Below, piece after piece: positions 44,946-49,208 of a stretch of DNA of 49,208 nucleotides (its first letter is position 1; each line of letters starts with the position of its first letter). The stretch is from a virus, in the IMG/VR virus record IMGVR_UViG_3300036861_000482, positions 1 to 49,208 of that record. The stretch is one strand, 5' to 3'. The notes under the pieces are model-generated. The model worked only from the letters and a program-made list of their open reading frames with translations, was not told the origin of the DNA and made no database searches. Both the position numbers and the translations under genes were made by a program.

Positions 44946-46548
44946 CAATCCACACCGCCCACGGCTCCACTTCTGGCTCCGTCGGTACCTCGTTGAGAAC
45001 CCAGACACCCATGCACAAGGTGATCGCCGCGTCGATGTGCCGCTTGCTCTTGCCCTTCGACAACGTGAATCCGCGGTCCTGCTCGCGCTTCACGGCCGCC
45101 TTGATATGCGCGGCGAGTTCCGGATCGCCGTCGTGGACGATCTGGCCGCCGATGATCAGGTCGAACGCCAGCCCGCACGCCGGCGCCATCCGCTGCGGCG
45201 ACTGGTCGAACTGGATCGCGAGGATCCCCTCGTCCTCGAGCAGCCGCCCCGGCAGTTCGAAGAACCGCGGGTCGTACACGACACCGCGGAACGCCGACCC
45301 CACGGCGAGGGAACGGACGTACTTGAACACGTCGAGGTGGTCGATCTGCCCGTTGTCGGGGTTCCAGATCTTCGAGGTGATCGCATACCGGCCGTCGGGC
45401 AGATGCTCGATCCGGCTGACCGCGACTGAGTCGTGCTTCAGCGCCATGTCGACGACCACCACGAACGGGTTCTCCGGCGCCGACGTCCAGGTGCCCTCGC
45501 ACGCCGACCACGCGCCGGGGTGATCCTTGAGCCACGATTCCTCGGCCACGTCGACCCAGCGGTTGGCGTAGTAGCGGATCCACTCGTGGCGCGGCATGTT
45601 CGGCTTACCCCAGGCGTTCACCCGGTCGTTCACCGACCACAGCACGTCGGCGGCACCGGAGGCAGCGCGCACGGCGGCGGCCCGGTCCTCCCGTTTCTCG
45701 TAGTCCAGCGCGTCCGGTGCCTGCCGCCAGTCGTACAGGAACCGCGGACTCACCCGCGGATCCCGCAGGACCAGGTCACCGAGCTTGCACATGTCGCCGA
45801 GCAGCGAGTTGTCCCGGTCGAAACCGGCCGTGGACAGGTTGATGATCCGGCCCGAGCCGCGCGGCGTGCGCCGCTTGCGGGTCGACTTGCCGATGACGGT
45901 ATGTACGCGGGCCTTGCGCGATCCGGGCTCGCCCCACTCGTGCAGCTCGTCACCGACGAACAGCGACGGCAGGCCACCCTCGTTCGTGCCCGCCACCGCG
46001 GCGACCCGGAAGATCCGGCCCGGACGCCCGTCGGCGAGCTTGATCTCGGTGTCGTACACCTCGAAGAAGCCGCACAGCGGCGCTTCCTTGACCACCTGGT
46101 CCCGGCCGCCGCACATCGTGGCCACCGCCGTGAACAGCAGGTCCGCCTGTTCGAAGCTCGCCGCGGCGATCGGGATGTTCGGCGACGGGATCGCGATCTG
46201 CGACGGGCCAGCGAACTCAAGCATCACGATCGACGCGATGAACTGCGTCTTCCCGTCGCCGGTGGCGGCGCCGCGCAGCGCCTCGTCGTAGCGCCACTGC
46301 CCGCATTCCGGGCAATACTCGTACCAGCGGTACAGGAACCGCTGCTGGTCGACGCGCAGGCGGATCTTCTGCCCGTACCAGTCGCCCTCGCCGCAGATGC
46401 AGTTGTCCTGGATCCAGTCGACCGCAGTTGCGCCTTCGGTCGGCCACAGGTCGCCAGTCGCCGGCTGCCAGCCGCAGGCCTGACACTCGACCTCAGGCTT
46501 CGATGACCCGGGGGTCTGGGCGTTCTGCGGGGCTAGGACGGTGGTCAT
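44938..46548 (-). CDS. terL: Terminase large subunit
   Basis: 536 residues. The ATPase part has a Walker A-like AATGDGKTQFIASI and a Walker B-like SLFVGDELHEW; the C-terminal nuclease half shows VVVVDMALKHDSVAVSR, followed by conserved acidic residues (GDPELAAH). Near the N-terminus, C-x2-C and CPECG-type cysteines suggest a zinc site. It drives DNA packaging through the portal and cuts the DNA. ATG at 46546-46548; an in-frame GTG lies six bases upstream. Confidence 0.93.
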   Translation of the reverse strand: MTTVLAPQNAQTPGSSKPEVECQACGWQPATGDLWPTEGATAVDWIQDNCICGEGDWYGQKIRLRVDQQRFLYRWYEYCPECGQWRYDEALRGAATGDGKTQFIASIVMLEFAGPSQIAIPSPNIPIAAASFEQADLLFTAVATMCGGRDQVVKEAPLCGFFEVYDTEIKLADGRPGRIFRVAAVAGTNEGGLPSLFVGDELHEWGEPGSRKARVHTVIGKSTRKRRTPRGSGRIINLSTAGFDRDNSLLGDMCKLGDLVLRDPRVSPRFLYDWRQAPDALDYEKREDRAAAVRAASGAADVLWSVNDRVNAWGKPNMPRHEWIRYYANRWVDVAEESWLKDHPGAWSACEGTWTSAPENPFVVVVDMALKHDSVAVSRIEHLPDGRYAITSKIWNPDNGQIDHLDVFKYVRSLAVGSAFRGVVYDPRFFELPGRLLEDEGILAIQFDQSPQRMAPACGLAFDLIIGGQIVHDGDPELAAHIKAAVKREQDRGFTLSKGKSKRHIDAAITLCMGVWVLNEVPTEPEVEPWAVWIDA

Positions 46549-46993
46549 CCGCACCCCCGTACCGGGCGTTCATCTCCTGCAGCGACTTCTGCTCGGTGAT
46601 CACCGCGATGCCCAGGTTCGACCGGTACAGCGGCCCCACACCCATTTGCTTCTCGCAGCGCTCCGCCGCATCTAACGCCCGATAGGCGATCTTGTAGAGC
46701 GGGTTCTCCACCTGCTGCCCGGTCGACCCGAGCACCAGCGGACAGGCGTCCGCCTCGGCGACGGTGCGCAGGTAGCGGTCGTACTCGGTGATCCACCGGG
46801 TTAGGACCCCGCGGTCCACCGGGGTCTGCACGGTCGAGACGGTGTCCGACCAGTACGCGTCCCACAGGGCCAGCGACTGCTCCGACAAGCCGTCCGGCGG
46901 GTCGAACCGGCCGCCGGCCACTGGTGTCAGGACCGCGCGGCGGCCGTTGCGGGAGTCGACGGTCGTGCCCGCGGGCTTCTTCGTCCGAGGCAT
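46493..46993 (-). CDS. terS: Terminase small subunit (P27-like)
   Basis: 166 residues: a basic N-terminus (MPRTKKPAGTTVDSRNGRRA), then LSEQSLALWDAYWSDTVSTV and a helical region ending AERPDPRVIEA. The layout matches P27-family small terminases. It recognises the packaging site, probably in the adjacent 47.0-47.2 kb region. ATG 46991-46993; an alternative GTG is at 46997-46999. Its end overlaps the large subunit start. Confidence 0.85.
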   Translation of the reverse strand: MPRTKKPAGTTVDSRNGRRAVLTPVAGGRFDPPDGLSEQSLALWDAYWSDTVSTVQTPVDRGVLTRWITEYDRYLRTVAEADACPLVLGSTGQQVENPLYKIAYRALDAAERCEKQMGVGPLYRSNLGIAVITEQKSLQEMNARYGGADDHRPSPAERPDPRVIEA

Positions 46994-46999
46994 CGTCAC

Positions 47000-47184
47000 C
47001 GCCTGTGACTACACACTGGGTAGCGATTTGCAGGGATTAACGCTGTGTCACAAAAACGGTGCTGCTTGGTGCCACGGATGGAGACGAGGGGGTCCCGGGG
47101 TCCTGCGACCTGCGCAGATCCGCGTCGCAGACCCGCCCCCTACCGTCCGTGACGCTCGCCCATCCGAGTGGATGTCACGCAGAG
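47000..47184. other. Candidate cos/packaging site region
   Basis: This 185-base gap between the small terminase and the HNH gene contains an interrupted inverted repeat: GGGGGTC...CTGCGAC with GTCGCAG...CCCCC (about 47089-47143). It also has an AT-rich stretch (TGTCACAAAAACG). In cos phages the cleavage site lies next to the small terminase and an HNH gene. The exact site cannot be fixed from the sequence alone. Confidence 0.45.
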
Positions 47185-47544
47185 TTACGCGAGCAGGATG
47201 GGTGGCGAGTCACCGAGTCCAGCGCGGTTGCAGTGCGAATGGCAGATGCGATCACCACGCGACGTGCGGTCGGTGCGCAGTGGTGTGCTGTGGTCCAGGT
47301 CCAGCGCTTGGCCACGCAGCATGGGCTCGCTGCAGCGTGGACAGGGCTTGCCATAGGCCAAGGGCAGCAAGGCTTCGCGCCTGGCCATGTGATCCGCGTC
47401 GTACCCACGCTGGTGTCGGTTGCCGCGGGCTGCGTCTCTGGCCTGGTGCCATGCACTGGCACAGGTGGGGCAGCGGGAGTCGGACCGGGTGGTGAGCCGC
47501 CCGCATACCCGGCCGGGTAGCCCGAGGCAGGGCCGGGTTGGCAT
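47185..47544 (-). CDS. HNH endonuclease next to terminase
   Basis: 119 residues with an HNH core: KPCPRCSEPMLRGQALDLDH, STPLRT and GDRICHSHCNR, with Cys pairs binding zinc. HNH proteins encoded beside the terminase are needed for cos cleavage and packaging in several phages, so this one is more likely a packaging partner than a homing nuclease. ATG at 47542-47544. An N-terminal CPTC adds a possible zinc site. Confidence 0.85.
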   Translation of the reverse strand: MPTRPCLGLPGRVCGRLTTRSDSRCPTCASAWHQARDAARGNRHQRGYDADHMARREALLPLAYGKPCPRCSEPMLRGQALDLDHSTPLRTDRTSRGDRICHSHCNRAGLGDSPPILLA

Positions 47545-47589
47545 GCCCGCCTCCCATGTGATGAGCCCCGGGGATGGTGCGACTATCCC

Positions 47590-47724
47590 CTACCCCAGGT
47601 GTAGGCCGGGCAGGGTGACCAGGGCCAGGCCGACGGCGATGAGCGCGACAGCCCACGCGCGTTGGATGCCGGCGAGGATGGCGGCGCAGGCGAACGCGAT
47701 GAGCGCGAGCAGGACGAGGAGCAT
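47590..47724 (-). CDS. Tiny membrane protein (44 aa)
   Basis: A 44-residue hydrophobic protein (LLVLLALIAFACAAILAG, then WAVALIAVGLALVTLPG), two short TM segments. The SD GGGGAGG lies 4 bases upstream of the ATG (47722-47724), strong evidence that it is real. It may be a small accessory membrane peptide; the function is unknown. Confidence 0.6.
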   Translation of the reverse strand: MLLVLLALIAFACAAILAGIQRAWAVALIAVGLALVTLPGLHLG

Positions 47725-47837
47725 CGAACCTCCCCGGATACGACGAAGGCCCCGGCTGGTACGCCAGGGCTGAAGGCGGACTGGGTCCGCTCACGCGCAG
47801 CATTGCACGCCTTCGGATCGTTTGCAAGCAGGTGCTC

Positions 47838-47906
47838 TCACCCGGCGTTTCCCAAGGTCACCGGTGGTGCCCGAGGGTCGATGTCGAAGGGCTCCGGATC
47901 GGTCAT
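47838..47906 (-). CDS. Possible 22-aa peptide coupled to the upstream gene
   Basis: A 22-residue frame (MTDPEPFDIDPRAPPVTLGN plus 2) starts at an ATGA overlap with the stop of the 47903 gene. No independent evidence supports it. Confidence 0.3.
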   Translation of the reverse strand: MTDPEPFDIDPRAPPVTLGNAG

Positions 47907-48466
47907 GCTGCATCTCCTTTGCGTTGTCTGCGCGCGGCCCGCTTGGCCTGTTCGGTGGCGCGTCGTGCCGCGTCTGCGGCGGCCAGGTCAAGCACGTCGC
48001 CGACGTTGAACAGCGGCCGGTCGTCGGCGTCGTGGCCGTGCGGGACGAGCTGCCCGCGCGCCGCCCACGACCGGATGGTGTTGACGTTGACGCCGTAGGC
48101 CTGCGCGATCTCGACGGCGCGGAAGGCGTGAGAGCGAACCTCAGCGTCGAGCCAGGCCCGGCGATCCTCGACCCCTACGGTGGCGCCGCACGTCCGGCAG
48201 GCGCCGTGCTGGGCCCCTTCGCGGGCGTAGATGTCGCCGGGGCAGTCGGTACGCGGCTTGCCGTTCTCGTCGGTCCAAGGCTCGCAGAGGACGCCGCACG
48301 GGCCGAGGTATCGCTGCGAGGCCGGGCCGCGCGCTATGCCGGCCACGATGCGCGCGCACGCCTCGACGTCGGCCATGAACTCGTCGCACTCTGGGCGATG
48401 GCGCATCCACTCGACGTGCCCGGCCAGCCAAGCAGCGACAGTGGCAATCGGATCGGTCACGTTCAC
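47903..48466 (-). CDS. Early phage protein with zinc site and MerR-like HTH
   Basis: 187 residues. The N-terminal part (TVAAWLAGHVEWMRHRPECD, then EACARIVAGIARGP) and the cysteine cluster CPGDIYAREGAQHGACRTCG recur in actinophage early proteins. The C-terminal half has a MerR-like HTH (AVEIAQAYGVNVNTIRSWAA, RGQLVPHG). It probably regulates transcription. The GTG start (48464-48466) lies in a GTGA overlap with the upstream stop. Confidence 0.7.
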   Translation of the reverse strand: MNVTDPIATVAAWLAGHVEWMRHRPECDEFMADVEACARIVAGIARGPASQRYLGPCGVLCEPWTDENGKPRTDCPGDIYAREGAQHGACRTCGATVGVEDRRAWLDAEVRSHAFRAVEIAQAYGVNVNTIRSWAARGQLVPHGHDADDRPLFNVGDVLDLAAADAARRATEQAKRAARRQRKGDAA

Positions 48467-48732
48467 CTCGGCTTCGACGCGCGCTTGTTCTTCCACGGAT
48501 CGGTGGCGGGAACGCTCGTCGGGTCGAAGGACGGCAGGCAGTCGGGACAGACGTCGCTGGAGCTCGTCGCGGTCTTACCGTTCATCAGAACCTTCGACGG
48601 GAATCGCCAGCCCTCCGCGTAGGCGGCCGCGCGGGCCTCCATCGCGTTTTCGTATTCACCGCCACCGCCGCGTTCCTGACCGCATGGGCCATCGCACTTC
48701 AGCATGTACCGGGTAATGGTCTTGCCACTCAT
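48463..48732 (-). CDS. Small hypothetical early protein
   Basis: 89 residues: KTITRYMLKCDGPCGQERGG (C-x3-C), ARAAAYAEGWRFPSKVLMNG and DVCPDCLPSFDP (C-x2-C). The two Cys pairs suggest a zinc ribbon. The ATG overlaps the upstream stop. The function is unknown. Confidence 0.65.
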   Translation of the reverse strand: MSGKTITRYMLKCDGPCGQERGGGGEYENAMEARAAAYAEGWRFPSKVLMNGKTATSSSDVCPDCLPSFDPTSVPATDPWKNKRASKPR

Positions 48733-49013
48733 GACAGCGGTATCCCTCTCGTCTCGGCGATGTGGCGCGCCCACGTCGTCAGCGTCGACTGCACGGCGTC
48801 GAGGCGTTGGGTGGCGGCGAGATTGAGCGGCAGTCTCGGGTCGCTGCCACCGCCGTTGACTCCGCGGCGGGCAAAGCCGTGGGCGACGTCGCGGGCCGCA
48901 TCCGCCATGTCGGCGATGTCGTGGAGTTGACCGCCGGCGCGGTTCGCGCAGCTCGAGCAGGCGTAGCCGTCCGGGGTGGGCCGGCCGCAGCGCACGCACA
49001 GGTTGGCGGTCAT
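48729..49013 (-). CDS. Small zinc-ribbon-type early protein
   Basis: 94 residues. LCVRCGRPTPDGYACSSCAN gives C-x2-C...C-x2-C, a zinc knuckle common in actinophage early proteins. The rest is helical (ADAARDVAHGFARRG, LDAVQSTLTTWARHIAETRG). ATG at 49011-49013 overlaps the stop of the membrane protein. Confidence 0.7.
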   Translation of the reverse strand: MTANLCVRCGRPTPDGYACSSCANRAGGQLHDIADMADAARDVAHGFARRGVNGGGSDPRLPLNLAATQRLDAVQSTLTTWARHIAETRGIPLS

Positions 49014-49195
49014 CAGCTCACCAGCCGTTCGATCAGGGCCCACACGCCGGCTGCGGGCATTGCCGCCAGTGCGAGCGTGGCGATGGCGCAGCCGCCTTTG
49101 CGGCCGTTGCTGTAGTCGGCGGCGCGGTGGGTTTTGGGGATTTTCCCTGCGCCTTGCCGGTATCGGCGCAGGTCCCGACGCCCCTCACCGGTCAT
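49013..49195 (-). CDS. Small one-TM membrane protein at the circle junction
   Basis: 60 residues: a basic N-terminus (RRDLRRYRQGAGKIPK) and a C-terminal hydrophobic segment (CAIATLALAAMPAAGVWALI). Probably a single-pass membrane protein. It lies in the duplicated end, and the left copy differs at codon 39 (Thr instead of Ala). In the circle it follows the FDXHR gene. Confidence 0.7.
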   Translation of the reverse strand: MTGEGRRDLRRYRQGAGKIPKTHRAADYSNGRKGGCAIATLALAAMPAAGVWALIERLVS

Positions 49196-49208
49196 CAGCG
49201 GCCGTCCG
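49017..49208. repeat. Right copy of the 192-bp terminal direct repeat
   Basis: The counterpart of 1-192, with C at 49081 instead of T. Joining the ends gives a circle of 49,016 bp and makes the gene order continuous: the FDXHR gene (169-609) leads into the membrane protein and the 48.7-47.6 kb genes. Confidence 0.95.

Noticed and set aside
1-49208. tRNA genes
   Set aside because: No cloverleaf with conserved T-loop was found by eye, though a covariance search would be decisive.

Overview
This window is the genome of a temperate, siphovirus-type bacteriophage of a high-GC actinobacterium. The evidence is a complete HK97-type head module, a long tape-measure protein, a lysis cassette, an integrase with a divergent repressor/Cro switch, and typically actinobacterial proteins (WhiB, DUF6221-like, FDXHR zinc protein, CxxC-rich small proteins joined by ATGA/GTGA overlaps). 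A Micromonosporaceae host fits the style of the proteins, but that is inference. The first 192 bases recur at the end (1-192 = 49017-49208, one mismatch), so the molecule closes into a circle of about 49,016 bp. The last 127 bases of the overlap are exact, which points to an assembly overlap rather than a physical terminal repeat.

Almost all genes lie on the minus strand. Read leftward from the switch at 10907-11007 they run: small early regulators and unknowns (10.9-7 kb), a PD-(D/E)XK exonuclease and an ERF-type annealing protein (6.9-5.2 kb), small zinc/cysteine proteins, an IS110-like protein, a winged-helix replication protein, and WhiB, XRE and LuxR-type regulators. They then pass through the circle junction to more small genes, an HNH nuclease, a probable cos region, and the terminases. 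The late genes continue leftward: portal, protease, capsid (44.7-40.7 kb), a large block of surface/secreted proteins including a GH16 glycosidase (38.7-30.5 kb), neck and tail genes (30.5-21 kb), a neprosin-like secreted protein, endolysin and membrane proteins (21-16 kb). Plus-strand genes are mainly the lysogeny block (repressor, DUF6221-like protein, integrase and small ORFs, 11.0-14.1 kb), a membrane-anchored moron (14.7 kb), an AlpA-like HTH (16 kb) and two isolated morons inside the late region.

The most unusual feature is a family of eight GC-rich palindromes between 2421 and 3878. Each has paired arms of about 11-15 bp (one longer and bulged) around a loop of exactly 30 nt, with a conserved TGGGCATCG at loop positions 11-19. 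The arm sequences differ but stay complementary. The elements lie inside two adjacent genes and are read in two different reading frames, so selection appears to act on DNA or RNA structure. They sit just upstream, in the direction of transcription, of a replication-initiator gene that carries its own 24-bp iteron-like repeats (1941-2033).

Other notable structures are a switch whose two promoters both appear to give leaderless transcripts, a predicted H-type pseudoknot between two late genes, 11-bp phased PHO-box-like repeats upstream of the membrane moron, and direct repeats near the integrase.
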